13,854 bases of DNA, taken from NCBI GenBank assembly GCA_030605285.1, contig JAUWIQ010000007.1:1-13854 (forward strand), in the 5' to 3' direction. A program made the translations under genes and the position numbers. Every line of letters begins with the position of its first letter. Within the stretch, counting starts at the first letter, position 1. The notes beneath the pieces are model-generated. The model made no database searches, had not been told where the DNA came from, and saw only the letters and a list, made by a program, of their open reading frames with translations. This document shows, piece after piece, positions 1 through 8,452 of this stretch. Source of the stretch: Planctomycetota bacterium (lineage in GTDB: Bacteria > Planctomycetota > Planctomycetia > Pirellulales > UBA7805).

Positions 1-465
1 CTGGGCGAGTCGATCATGAAGGCAGATGCGATGAAGCTCCGTCCATTGCTCGATGGCAAGGTCCTCACAGGCTTCGCCGGTGGCAGTGCGGATGCCTTTA
101 CTTTGTTGGAGCGTTTGGAGGCAAAACTCAAAAATCACCCGGGCAATATCCCGCGCGCGGCAACCGAATTGGCAAAAGAATGGCGGACCGATCGCGCTTT
201 GCGCCGATTGGAGGCGATGGTAGTGATCGTGAGCGCGGAACATACATTACTGGCGACAGGGGTGGGGGATGTCATTCAGCCGACGGACGGCATCCTCGGG
301 ATTGGATCGGGCGGCAACTACGCCGTGGCGACCGCCCGCGGGCTGGTGGCCCATTCGGATTTGTCGGCAAGCGAGATTGTCCGCAAATCACTGGAGATTG
401 CCAGCGGCATCGATATCTACACCAACGATCAAATTGTGGTTGAACAATTGGAGTCAAATTCTTGA
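1..465 (+). CDS. hslV: ATP-dependent protease subunit HslV (5'-partial)
   Basis: Proteolytic subunit of the HslVU (ClpQY) protease, a cytoplasmic threonine peptidase that degrades proteins unfolded by HslU. The frame is open from base 1. The first residues, LGESIMK, align with LGNTVMK of E. coli HslV, so only about 20 N-terminal residues are missing, including the catalytic Thr1, which cannot be checked here. Conserved blocks visible are [45 protein letters not shown] and the C-terminal DIYTND. There is no frameshift, and the C-terminal length is normal. The stop TGA overlaps the TTG start of hslU, so the two are translationally coupled, as expected for partners made in fixed ratio. The promoter lies outside the window. 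Identification is very secure; only the start is unknown. Confidence 0.97.
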   Translation: MGESIMKADAMKLRPLLDGKVLTGFAGGSADAFTLLERLEAKLKNHPGNIPRAATELAKEWRTDRALRRLEAMVVIVSAEHTLLATGVGDVIQPTDGILGIGSGGNYAVATARGLVAHSDLSASEIVRKSLEIASGIDIYTNDQIVVEQLESNS

Positions 466-1811
466 CCGATTTAGCCAACTGTTTGACCCCCCGTGAGATT
501 GTCACCGAGTTAGATCGGCACATTGTTGGCCAGGATGCGGCCAAACAATCCGTAGCGATCGCCATTCGAAATCGTTGGCGTCGGCAACAGTTGGTTGAGG
601 AAATGCGTCGTGAAGTCGCGCCAAAAAATATTCTTATGATCGGCCCAACCGGAGTTGGTAAGACGGAGATTGCGCGTCGTCTTGCCCGACTTACCGGGGC
701 GCCGTTCATTAAGGTCGAGGCGAGTAAATATACCGAGGTGGGATATTATGGCCGGGACGTGGAGAGCATGATCCGCGAACTTGTCGAAAATGCGATTCTT
801 TTGGTGCGTGAGCGAGAACGTGCGGACGTCGAGGAAAAAGCCTTGCTTATGGTCGAATCTCGATTGCTCGACATTCTAGCTCCCCCGCCCGTGGCAATGG
901 ATGCGACTGGGGAAGAACAGGAGTCTGGAGAGCGTTACCAGCGCACCCGTGAAAAAATTCGCGCGATGCTTGTGGCCGGAGAAATGGAGCAGCGCAAGAT
1001 TGAGATCTCGCTCGAGCAGAAAACCCCGCCCGTGATGTTCACGAATATGGGTAGCGAGCAGATGGATTTTGACCTGCAAGGGCTGTTTGAAAAGGTGATG
1101 CCGCGCAATACCGTCCGACGTGAAATGGCAGTGGCAGAAGCAAGGGACATTCTGTTTGAAGAAGCTTGTGAAACGTTAATCAATCAGGAAAAAGTCAATG
1201 TGCAAGCGATCGAGTTAGCAGAAAATCTGGGGATTGTTTTTCTTGATGAGATGGACAAGGTAGTCGCGATGGAGGGTGGTCGCGGAGCAGATGTTTCTCG
1301 GCAGGGTGTGCAAAGGGACCTGCTGCCAATTGTCGAGGGGACCACGGTGCAGACACGTTATGGCTATGTAAAAACAGATCATATCCTGTTTGTCGCGGCG
1401 GGCGCTTTTCACGGCACGAGCCCCAGCGACCTGATGCCGGAATTACAGGGTCGTTTCCCGATCCGGGTGGAATTGACTGATTTGGGACGGGAAGACTTCG
1501 TACGTATCCTGACCGAGCCTAAGGGAGCGCTCACAAAACAGTATGCCGCACTGATGGGAACGGAAGGAGTTCAGGTTGAATTTACTGAGGACGCCATCGA
1601 TGCGTTAGCGGGTTATGCCTTTGATGTGAATCAGAAATCGCAAAATATTGGTGCCCGTCGACTTTATACGATCATGGAACGACTGCTCGAAGAGTTGTCT
1701 TTTGAGGCTCCCAATATGAAGATGGGGAAAGTAGAGGTCAATACTGCCTATGTCAAGGAACGACTCGACGAATTGAGTCGAGATGACGACTTGAGCAAAT
1801 TTATCCTTTGA
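462..1811 (+). CDS. hslU: HslU, AAA+ unfoldase subunit of the HslVU protease
   Basis: ATPase that unfolds substrates and threads them into HslV. The 449 residues match the usual family length. Visible motifs are Walker A GPTGVGKT (61-68), the pore loop at 94-97, the variable I-domain (about 110-235), Walker B IVFLDEMD (258-265), sensor-1 region [10 protein letters not shown] (308-317), arginine finger in ELQGRFP (R331), sensor 2 in GARRL (R399/400), and the C-terminal DDDLSKFIL tail that docks into HslV. The start is TTG: GGAG at 450-453 lies 8 bases upstream, and the next in-frame ATG (residue 48) would remove conserved N-terminal sequence. It overlaps the hslV stop by 4 bases. The oddity is a pore loop reading GYYG where E. 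coli has GYVG. Confidence 0.97.
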   Translation: MTDLANCLTPREIVTELDRHIVGQDAAKQSVAIAIRNRWRRQQLVEEMRREVAPKNILMIGPTGVGKTEIARRLARLTGAPFIKVEASKYTEVGYYGRDVESMIRELVENAILLVRERERADVEEKALLMVESRLLDILAPPPVAMDATGEEQESGERYQRTREKIRAMLVAGEMEQRKIEISLEQKTPPVMFTNMGSEQMDFDLQGLFEKVMPRNTVRREMAVAEARDILFEEACETLINQEKVNVQAIELAENLGIVFLDEMDKVVAMEGGRGADVSRQGVQRDLLPIVEGTTVQTRYGYVKTDHILFVAAGAFHGTSPSDLMPELQGRFPIRVELTDLGREDFVRILTEPKGALTKQYAALMGTEGVQVEFTEDAIDALAGYAFDVNQKSQNIGARRLYTIMERLLEELSFEAPNMKMGKVEVNTAYVKERLDELSRDDDLSKFIL

Positions 1812-1848
1812 ATTGTTCTCTCTCGTTTTGCACAATCGGATCTCTCTG

Positions 1849-2625
1849 ATGAACGATCATCCGGTATCGCTAGTCACGGGAGCCTCGCGTGGAATCGGTA
1901 GCGCGATTGTCCAAAGTCTCGCTGCCTTGGGACATGCCGTGTTGGTGAACTATCGGCAGGACCAGAAATCCGCCGCTGCCGTGGTGGCCGAGATTGTCAA
2001 AGCGGGGGGGCATGCTGTCGCGGTCCAGGGCGACGTGGGCTGTGGAGAGGATCGCCAACGCCTTATTGCCGAGGCGCTGAATCGTTTTGGACGCCTCGAT
2101 GTGCTCGTCAACAATGCGGGAATTACATCGCCCGGACGCCTGGACCTGCTGGAAGCGACCGAGGCGAGTTGGGATACGGTTTTCGCCACGAATCTTAAAG
2201 GTCCTTTTTTTCTTTCACAGCAGGCCGCCTTGGCAATGAGGCAGCAAATTCGAGACGAAAAAATAACGGGAGGGAAAATCATCAACATTTCCTCGCTTTC
2301 TTCCTATACGGTTTCGACTGACCGCGCGGACTATTGTCTTACGAAAGCGGCGATGGGCATGATGACCAAGTTATTTGGCTGGCGTTTAGCGGAAGAAAAA
2401 ATACAGGTCTTTGAACTTTGTCCCGGTATCATCGACAGCGATATGACTTCGCCCGTGAAGGAGAAATACGACCGCTTAATTTCCGCAGGCCTGATGCCGA
2501 TCAGGCGCTGGGGCAATCCGGAGGATGTCGCCAAAGCCGTGGTCGCCATCGTTTCGGAGTGTTTTCCATTCAGTACCGGCGAGCGTATCAATATCGACGG
2601 CGGGTTTCATATTCGTAGCATCTGA
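1849..2625 (+). CDS. Short-chain dehydrogenase/reductase, FabG-like
   Basis: Classical SDR of 258 residues, a typical length, predicted to be a cytoplasmic NAD(P)H-dependent oxidoreductase. Seen in the sequence: cofactor motif TGASRGIG (10-17), NNAG (88-91), the Asn of FATNLKG (about 115), catalytic Ser149 in NISS, and Tyr162/Lys166 in YCLTK, with the same Ser-to-Tyr spacing as FabG. The C-terminus GERINIDGGF is typical of the 3-oxoacyl-ACP reductase branch. Asn-Tyr-Arg after the second strand (34-36) would suit NADP. The ATG at 1849 is chosen over a TTG at 1813 because the shorter form begins directly at the first beta strand and has CGGA 8 bases upstream. It lies 37 bases after hslU and 26 before the next gene, probably in one operon. 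The substrate cannot be told: this clade includes FabG, sugar and polyol dehydrogenases. Confidence 0.9.
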   Translation: MNDHPVSLVTGASRGIGSAIVQSLAALGHAVLVNYRQDQKSAAAVVAEIVKAGGHAVAVQGDVGCGEDRQRLIAEALNRFGRLDVLVNNAGITSPGRLDLLEATEASWDTVFATNLKGPFFLSQQAALAMRQQIRDEKITGGKIINISSLSSYTVSTDRADYCLTKAAMGMMTKLFGWRLAEEKIQVFELCPGIIDSDMTSPVKEKYDRLISAGLMPIRRWGNPEDVAKAVVAIVSECFPFSTGERINIDGGFHIRSI

Positions 2626-2651
2626 GATAGCCTCCCTTTGTGTTCTAGGCG

Positions 2652-3860
2652 ATGAAATTTGCAATTTTTGGTATCGATGAACTCACCTGGAAGCTGGGGC
2701 GAGATATTGCAGCTTCCGAGTCGCACCAATTGGTTTGGCTCGGGTCGGGCACACCCGGACCGCAGTCACGACCGGAGTGGATTGGACGGGAAACGGTCTT
2801 TGCCGAGCCCGGGGATTGGTTCGCTTCGCTGGTAGGCGTTGAGGCCGATGCCGTGGTGCTGGCCCGAGAGGCCGATGCGAGAGGATTGCTAGACACCCTT
2901 CGCCAACTGGCAGCATTCCCTTGGACGATCTTTTTGTCCCATCCCATCAACCTGTCGGTGATTACTTCTTTTGAGATTGAGCGGATTCGTGAAGATGCCA
3001 GCGGGCGAATCTATCCTCTGCTACCTGACCGCTGGCATCCGGCGATGCAGTATTTTGTGCAATGTGTTGGCAGCGACGACTCCGACGTTCCGGGATTGCT
3101 GGGTGCCGTGGAACGAATTGAAATGGAACGTAGAGTCGCCGATTCCGCCCCCGAATCCCTGCTGGCATACTTTGCACGAGATATCGATCTGGTCGGAATC
3201 TTGGCGGGGAAATTGCGGGAGGTTTCTGGAATGGCGGCAGGCAAGAATCGATTGCCTCTCAATGTGCAGTTATCCGGAAACTCGGGTGTGCTTGCCCGCT
3301 GGTCTGCCCTGCCTGCAGAGGGAAACTCTCCGCCGCCACCGTTCGATGCGGAGCTGAAGGTCTTTGGCAGCCACGGCGAGGCTTCGCTTTCGATGTCCGA
3401 GGGGGGCCCCTGGCAGGTGGAAGCATCTCAGAGACAACGTGTGTTTGAACCGGTTAGCCTTGCGGATGCTTGTCTGCAGCAGTCCGAACCATGCAACAGG
3501 TCTCACGGTGTGTGGGGAGATTGGTTGGAGATTACTCACAGTCTTGAGGTCACGGAAGCACTGGAAAAGAGTCTGCGGCGGGGACGATTGGTCCGAATCA
3601 ATCTTGAAGGTCGTGATGAATCAACCGCGTTCAAGGGGACGATGGTGTCTCTAGGCTGTGCCCTCTTGATGGGCGGAACCTTCCTGTTGGTGGTCTCGGC
3701 AGTCGTGCTTAAATTAGCGCAAGCGAGTGGTCTCACACGTCTTGCCACAATTTTTGAAAAGGTTCCGGCCGTACTGGCCGTGGTACTCATTTTTTTCCTT
3801 GCTCTGCAGGGCTTGCGCTATCTGATACCGGCCACCCAAGGGACCGATCGAGGAGAGTGA
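2652..3860 (+). CDS. Gfo/Idh/MocA-like protein with two C-terminal membrane helices, probably degenerate
   Basis: 402 residues of unknown function. The N-terminal 100 residues look like a worn Rossmann fold: MKFAIFGIDEL starts like an oxidoreductase, but the glycine-rich loop is lost. At 96-100, where the family has its EKP motif, the sequence reads SHPIN without the lysine. ARDIDLVGILAGKLREVSG (175-193) resembles the family's second-domain helix and strand, and WLEITHSLEVTEALEKSLRRGR (291-312) resembles the C-terminal 'AIEESARSGR' helix. Two hydrophobic segments follow at about 331-353 and 372-390, which the soluble enzymes do not have, so the protein is probably anchored with its large domain in the cytoplasm. 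The ribosome site is weak (AGG only 2 bases before ATG), suggesting coupling to the upstream SDR. Family assignment is moderate; enzymatic activity is doubtful. Confidence 0.8.
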   Translation: MKFAIFGIDELTWKLGRDIAASESHQLVWLGSGTPGPQSRPEWIGRETVFAEPGDWFASLVGVEADAVVLAREADARGLLDTLRQLAAFPWTIFLSHPINLSVITSFEIERIREDASGRIYPLLPDRWHPAMQYFVQCVGSDDSDVPGLLGAVERIEMERRVADSAPESLLAYFARDIDLVGILAGKLREVSGMAAGKNRLPLNVQLSGNSGVLARWSALPAEGNSPPPPFDAELKVFGSHGEASLSMSEGGPWQVEASQRQRVFEPVSLADACLQQSEPCNRSHGVWGDWLEITHSLEVTEALEKSLRRGRLVRINLEGRDESTAFKGTMVSLGCALLMGGTFLLVVSAVVLKLAQASGLTRLATIFEKVPAVLAVVLIFFLALQGLRYLIPATQGTDRGE

Positions 3861-3867
3861 GTCGTAG

Positions 3868-3900
3868 ATCCGGATTGGGTGTTTCCCAACGGTTGCGGAT
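3868..3900 (+). other. Possible imperfect hairpin after the plus-strand operon
   Basis: Eight bases past the 402-residue gene, TTGGG (3875-3879) and CCCAA (3885-3889) can pair around a 5-base loop, flanked by ATCCG (3868-3872) and CGGAT (3896-3900), which also pair. Left and right spacers are unequal (2 and 6 bases), and no T-tract follows. It could reduce read-through or protect the 3' end, but it is not a standard intrinsic terminator. Confidence 0.22.
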
Positions 3901-3908
3901 TTCCCTGC

Positions 3909-3937
3909 TTGAATTCCCGCTCGTTTCCCTCTAGGTT
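3909..3937 (+). promoter_or_regulatory. Weak candidate sigma-70 promoter for the DUF3467 gene
   Basis: TTGAAT (3909-3914) and TAGGTT (3932-3937) are 17 bases apart in the 124-base gap before the DUF3467 gene. The -35 matches 4 of 6 consensus bases and the -10 only 3 of 6. The gap itself argues that the gene may have its own promoter, but this exact site is tentative. Confidence 0.25.
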
Positions 3938-3969
3938 GAGAGTAGAGTTTGAGTGGTCTACGCAGCACC

Positions 3970-3975
3970 AGGAGG
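3970..3975 (+). promoter_or_regulatory. Strong Shine-Dalgarno sequence of the DUF3467 gene
   Basis: A perfect AGGAGG stands 9 bases before the ATG at 3985. It decides the start: the upstream in-frame alternative at 3949 has no such site. It is one of only two full-consensus sites noted in the window, suggesting high expression. Confidence 0.8.
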
Positions 3976-3984
3976 AAATCAGAA

Positions 3985-4356
3985 ATGGCAGACAAGGTGG
4001 TTGAAAAGTCAGAGACGGAAACGAAAGATACGAAAGAGACGACCGCTGCAAGAAAAGAGCAGCCCCGTCAACAAATCCAGGTGGATGATGCCCAAGCGGT
4101 GACCACGTATGCGAACTTCTGCCGGGTGACAGGAACGCCCGAGGAACTCATTATCGATGTGGGGCTCAATTCCCATCCTGTGGGGCCTCAGACCGAGTCG
4201 ATTCGCATCAATCAGCGTTTGGTGCTTAATTATTACACGGCGAAGCGACTGTTGGGGGCACTGCAGATGTCGATTCAACGGCACGAAGTCACCTTCGGCG
4301 TGCTGGAAACCGATGTGCAGAAACGTGTGCAGCCCTCGGCCCGGCCCCAGAGCTAG
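3985..4356 (+). CDS. DUF3467 family protein
   Basis: Small soluble protein of 123 residues. The first 35 are highly charged and rich in Lys, Glu and Thr (probably disordered). The rest has the DUF3467 pattern: ANFCRVTGTPEELIIDVG (43-60), then a strand containing ESIRINQRLVLNYYTAKRLL (71-90) and LGALQMSIQRHEVTFGVLE. Function of the family is unknown to me. In this pattern a short beta domain ends in a helix, with 'R' and 'NYYTAKRLL' the best conserved parts. There is no signal peptide or membrane helix. The start is fixed by AGGAGG at 3970-3975. It follows the hslVU-SDR group after a 124-base gap and converges on the cytochrome synthetase gene, so it may form its own transcript. Family call fairly secure; role unknown. 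Confidence 0.85.
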   Translation: MADKVVEKSETETKDTKETTAARKEQPRQQIQVDDAQAVTTYANFCRVTGTPEELIIDVGLNSHPVGPQTESIRINQRLVLNYYTAKRLLGALQMSIQRHEVTFGVLETDVQKRVQPSARPQS

Positions 4357-4392
4357 CGTGCAGAGTCCGGCGGAACCGTCTGACTTTACTGA

Positions 4393-4434
4393 TTGTCCGC
4401 ACGGAGACCTGGTTTGTCCGCACGGAGACCTGGT
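4393..4434. repeat. Perfect 21-base tandem direct repeat (two copies)
   Basis: Bases 4393-4413 and 4414-4434 are identical, with no gap. Each unit begins TTGTCCGC and ends GACCTGGT. The pair lies between the DUF3467 stop (4356) and the end of ccsBA (4441), outside both genes. The internal TCCG..CGGA pairing is too short for a terminator. Likely a recent duplication; a protein-binding role is possible but unproven. Confidence 0.9.
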
Positions 4435-4440
4435 CGCTAC

Positions 4441-7400
4441 CTAGTGCGGTGTGTTGGCACCTGATAATGGACTTCTGTCCTTGCGCAAACGCTCAAGCGG
4501 CAGACAGCCTAGGAGGATAATCAGCAACTGGCTCAAAACAAACCAGGAGAGTTTGACGAGTACCCCTTCCGTAAAACCGTAGGAGTGCAGGCCCACTCCA
4601 AGTTCGTTTACCCCGAACCAGGACCAGGTGGTGGTGATGTTGCCAGCCACTGCCAGCACCGCTAGGCCACGGGCTTGGACCAGCCCTGCCCAGCGGGCAT
4701 GCAACACCAGGGCATTCCAGAGCACAATGATCAGGGCCCCGTTCTCCTTGGGATCCCAGCCCCAGAAGCGTCCCCAGGAGTCATCCGCCCAGAGCCCGCC
4801 CAATACGGTACCCACGAAGCTGAAAAAAATCGCAAAGCAGAGGACGCCGTAGATCATCCGCGGCAGGGCCTTGCGCAGGTCTTCAGGAAATACCCCACCG
4901 CAGATTTTTCTCAGATTAAACAGCACGTACAAGATGCCCAGGCCACCCGCCAGAAATGTCGTGGCGTAACCGAGCGTAATGCAGACCACGTGCGTTGCCA
5001 GCCAGAACTGGGTGTCAAGTACTGCTTGCAGGACCACGAAAGTATCGCCGTCGGCGGCGAGGCCGTCGGCCACCTGGAGCGTGAGGACGCCGATCACGGC
5101 AGCCACAATGTTGCCAATACCCATCCGGTAGATTAACTCCAGAATGATCGCCAGTAGCACACAACCCCAGCCGATAAAGATCGCCGAAGAGTAGAGGTTG
5201 GTGACCGGGGGCCGACCTGAAATGTAGATCCTTGCCAGGAGGGCAACGGTCTGCAGCGCAAAGGCGAGCAAAATCAACCACAATGCAGCCCGGTTCAGTG
5301 GTTGCTGCCAGACGAGCAGGCCGAGGGCCGCAAGCACAAAGGCCAGTAGATAGAGCCACCAGGCTGTGGCAAAGGGCGCCACCTGATTGAAATAGGATTC
5401 AAACTGATAGAACGAACCGAAACCTTTCCGGACTCCACGATTGAGCAGGGTCGGCTCGACGTTAAGTTCTGCTGGTTTGGCTACCGCGAGTTGTCGTCGG
5501 TAATTTTCCAGTTGCCGGTTAAACTGGGTAGCATCCTCTGTGCGGTAGGCCTGGAGCACGGCACCCATGGCGGCCGCTGTTTCGTTGACCGGGATTTTCA
5601 GGTTTGCGTCCCCGTTGGCCAAAGTTAAATTGCGATCAAGTTCTGTGCGAACCCTAGTGCGACTCTGTTCGACGCGCTGCCGAGCCGCCGGCTCGATCGT
5701 GTTACGCATCTCTTCCGGCAGGTTTGCTGCCGCACGGAGCGCGTAGCTCCGTTGTTCTGCAGGCGTGAGGTTTGGATTCTGGGTCCGCACGATCTGTTCG
5801 ATCATGAGCACGATGTTGTCGTGGACGAGACGCTCTATATTCGCAGTGGCGAAGATTTTGTCGGTCAGGTGGTCGGCCAGTTCACCGACATTGGCAAGTT
5901 GCTCTGCTGCGGCATACTGGCGGATCCAGTTGGCAGTCAGAGCCGTTGCCAGCGGTTCCCATTGCTGCTCGGTCACAACGTCGGGGACCGCGCGGGGTGC
6001 CTTCGATTGAGCCAACCTTGCCGCCACGGTCGTCATTGCTGTCAGTCGTTCGGTCTCTCCATCTCCCGCTGCCCGTTCGGGGATGCGATGGGCTTCGCGA
6101 AGCGCCAGAAACAGCTCGATTTTATTATCCAGTTCGAGTATTTTCTTCTGATAGACACTGAGCTGTTTGCGGTCCGCAGCGCGGGCCTGGCGGACCTGTT
6201 TTTTAAATTCCTCCAACTCGGGGGCCAACTCGTTGTAGGCATAGCGATATCCCTTCCTGCGGCTTAGGCCCAGCGTGTGCAAGACGTCAAAATTTTCGAT
6301 GCGGAAGACCTTGGCGTTAAGCGAACGGTCGGTATGGGCGATCAGATCGATGAGCCATTTCTGTGCGGGCTGGGTGACACCGTCCGTATCCTTGAAACTT
6401 GTTTTCTGTGAAATGATCAGCAGGCTGTTACGGGCCAGGGTGGCGAAGGGTTTGACGCGGCCCTGATAGACGATCGGCAACTGAGCAAACTCCGAGTACT
6501 GCAGCGGCCCGTCGGATGATGCTCGTGGCGTTACGGTCGCCGCTACCCAGAGGATGCCGACTGAGAGTACCAGCACCGGTACCAAGAGAGTTGCACGGGC
6601 AAGCCGTCGATGCTCCGCGTCGACCGGGCTCGCGGATCTCGTTTCGGAGGTTAACCCTTGCGGGTCTGTCGCGGAGCGAATTTTCGGGGCCGCTATTTCC
6701 CGGCGGAGAAATCGCAAGAGCGTAATCGAAAAGTGGGCCAAGAGTCCCGTGGCCACCAGCATGCAGCCCACGTAGGGGATCATCCAGCCCATGTTGGTCA
6801 CCACCGCCAGGGTGGTCATTTTTCGACCTCCCAGTTCGTTGTAGCCACTCTGGTAATAGGTCTCGCCGGCATACCGCAGAGGATTATTCATCCAGATCTT
6901 GAGCTCCCGATCCACATGGCGGCCGGGATCGATCAGCTGGATTTCGGAGGAATAGTTTTGCGGGATGTTGGTACCTAGATAATCGTCTTTACGAACTTCT
7001 TTGAGCCGGATGGAAAATGGTTTATGAAGCCGCTTAGGCCGCAGGGCAATGTCGTAGGTCTTGCCAGCCACCTCGACCGATTGGTCTTTGAGCAGCGAGG
7101 TTACCAGAAAGGTTCCCAGCGGCTGGTTTGTCCCTTTCTTCACAAGTTGGAGATAAGCCGAGGCAATATCCTCGACTTGATTCGCATCGGTCCCACTCAC
7201 TTTGGGAGCCTCAATCGCCGCATACGCCAGTCCCGCCCCTGCGCTGGCCGGATTCTTGAAGTCGGCACCCGCCTCCCGCACACTCGGGAGCATGATCCCG
7301 CTGCGACCAAAGCGATCGGGCTTGCTGCTCATGCGGGTATTGGGGAGGAACTGTACGGGTAACACATCAAATGGCAACCACGGGTGTGCGACGATTCCGT

Positions 7401-8385
7401 CCTCTCGCAACAAGGTTTCTGGGATCACCACCTCTTCGTCGTATTTTTTTCCGGAGCGATCCACGACGGCAAACTCCGATGTACGGCTGTCGGATGCATA
7501 GGTTGTAGTTTCGCCTTCGGCCAGCGTGATCCGCGATTCGACCGCGTAGAGATCGACCATGAGTTCCCCAAACATGATCAGACCGATCCCCACATGCAGC
7601 AGCACGACCCCACCTCGTTTTTTAAAGACCAGCAGACAACCTGCGAGGCAGAACAGCGCCGCCCCCTCTGCCAGCATGAGTTGCCAGAGAATCCGCATCC
7701 CGGAATCACCCAGGTAGGCATCCTCGCCAGCCCACAGTATCCAGGTGACGACCAGCCCCAACAGTGCGACCGGTGTGACAAAGATCCAGTAAATGATCGA
7801 GCGATAGTGGCCGCGGGCGGCGAAATAGAGTGCTGCGCCCGCAGCGGCCAACCAGAGTAAGCTGACCGCGGCTTTAAAAAATTGCCACAGCGAGTTCCAG
7901 GCGATGAAGTTTTCAGAAGTCGAATCCCGCTCGAGTTGACCGATTGCAATTACCAGATAGGTCAAACCGGCCCCGATCACGAGAATGGCCACACCAAGCA
8001 CCAACCGGGCACCTTTTGCCTGGATTTTGAAACGCATCAGGTGCGCACAGAGCAGGTTGATCGCCATCGCGACGCCGATCAGTGTGCCGCCCGGAAAGGG
8101 GAAGCTCCCGCGGACATTTTGCCAGTTTGGGAACCAGGCGGGTGGAAAAAGAACCTGCAACTCAATCCAGGCCAGCCAGGTGTGAAAATAGTCCGCACGG
8201 ACATCCCACATGTTCTTCTGAGTCTGGGCCAGTGTGCCCATCAGGACGATAAAAATACCGAGCGCAAAGAGGGTCACCGTGAGGCGGAGCGACGCGAGCG
8301 GGGCGAAGAGGGTTTGGAGAATTCCCCACACTCCCTGCGGGGAGCCACTTTTCTTTGCGGGGAAATTTTCCGCTGAGCGGTTCAT
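4441..8385 (-). CDS. ccsBA: CcsBA-type cytochrome c synthetase (ResB-CcsA fusion)
   Basis: System II haem lyase that carries haem across the membrane and attaches it to apocytochromes c outside. The 1314 residues join two proteins. The ResB/Ccs1 half (about 1-565) opens with a membrane helix ending MGTLAQ (near 50), has further helices to about 280 including LLHVGIGLIMFG with a possible haem-ligand His (264), then an external domain and a last helix near 540. The linker (about 620-1000) starts after a helix with QGRVKPFATLARNSL and contains a charged, coiled-coil-like stretch near 725-765. The CcsA half (about 1005-1314) has RPPVTNLYSS, His1132, the tryptophan-rich haem motif WGRFWGWDPKE (1204-1214) and His1267 in GLHSYGF. 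There is no CXXCH. The ATG at 8385 is preferred to a GTG at 8400 because AGGA sits 7 bases before it. It lies 67 bases after the lipoprotein gene. Confidence 0.95.
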   Translation of the reverse strand: MNRSAENFPAKKSGSPQGVWGILQTLFAPLASLRLTVTLFALGIFIVLMGTLAQTQKNMWDVRADYFHTWLAWIELQVLFPPAWFPNWQNVRGSFPFPGGTLIGVAMAINLLCAHLMRFKIQAKGARLVLGVAILVIGAGLTYLVIAIGQLERDSTSENFIAWNSLWQFFKAAVSLLWLAAAGAALYFAARGHYRSIIYWIFVTPVALLGLVVTWILWAGEDAYLGDSGMRILWQLMLAEGAALFCLAGCLLVFKKRGGVVLLHVGIGLIMFGELMVDLYAVESRITLAEGETTTYASDSRTSEFAVVDRSGKKYDEEVVIPETLLREDGIVAHPWLPFDVLPVQFLPNTRMSSKPDRFGRSGIMLPSVREAGADFKNPASAGAGLAYAAIEAPKVSGTDANQVEDIASAYLQLVKKGTNQPLGTFLVTSLLKDQSVEVAGKTYDIALRPKRLHKPFSIRLKEVRKDDYLGTNIPQNYSSEIQLIDPGRHVDRELKIWMNNPLRYAGETYYQSGYNELGGRKMTTLAVVTNMGWMIPYVGCMLVATGLLAHFSITLLRFLRREIAAPKIRSATDPQGLTSETRSASPVDAEHRRLARATLLVPVLVLSVGILWVAATVTPRASSDGPLQYSEFAQLPIVYQGRVKPFATLARNSLLIISQKTSFKDTDGVTQPAQKWLIDLIAHTDRSLNAKVFRIENFDVLHTLGLSRRKGYRYAYNELAPELEEFKKQVRQARAADRKQLSVYQKKILELDNKIELFLALREAHRIPERAAGDGETERLTAMTTVAARLAQSKAPRAVPDVVTEQQWEPLATALTANWIRQYAAAEQLANVGELADHLTDKIFATANIERLVHDNIVLMIEQIVRTQNPNLTPAEQRSYALRAAANLPEEMRNTIEPAARQRVEQSRTRVRTELDRNLTLANGDANLKIPVNETAAAMGAVLQAYRTEDATQFNRQLENYRRQLAVAKPAELNVEPTLLNRGVRKGFGSFYQFESYFNQVAPFATAWWLYLLAFVLAALGLLVWQQPLNRAALWLILLAFALQTVALLARIYISGRPPVTNLYSSAIFIGWGCVLLAIILELIYRMGIGNIVAAVIGVLTLQVADGLAADGDTFVVLQAVLDTQFWLATHVVCITLGYATTFLAGGLGILYVLFNLRKICGGVFPEDLRKALPRMIYGVLCFAIFFSFVGTVLGGLWADDSWGRFWGWDPKENGALIIVLWNALVLHARWAGLVQARGLAVLAVAGNITTTWSWFGVNELGVGLHSYGFTEGVLVKLSWFVLSQLLIILLGCLPLERLRKDRSPLSGANTPH

Positions 8386-8392
8386 AGAAATA

Positions 8393-8396
8393 TCCT
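8393..8396 (-). promoter_or_regulatory. Ribosome binding site deciding the ccsBA start
   Basis: On the minus strand AGGA lies 7 bases upstream of the ATG at 8385. The alternative GTG start at 8400 has this site inside its own reading frame and nothing comparable upstream, so the ATG is favoured. Confidence 0.6.
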
Positions 8397-8452
8397 GCAC
8401 TGCAATTAAATTCGCTGCTGCGGCACCCTAGTCTTCGCGCCGCCTTTCCCAC

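Noticed and set aside
272..709. 145-residue minus-strand frame across the hslV-hslU junction
   Set aside because: Antisense to two secure, conserved genes; Arg/Ser/Pro-rich shadow product.
4393..4434. Possible CRISPR repeats
   Set aside because: Only two units, directly adjacent with no spacer, and no cas gene nearby.
5752..6267. 171-residue plus-strand open frame, and similar ones at 4675-5136, 7384-7860 and 7882-8376
   Set aside because: All lie inside ccsBA on the opposite strand. Their products have no family character, whereas the minus-strand frame is continuous and recognisable.
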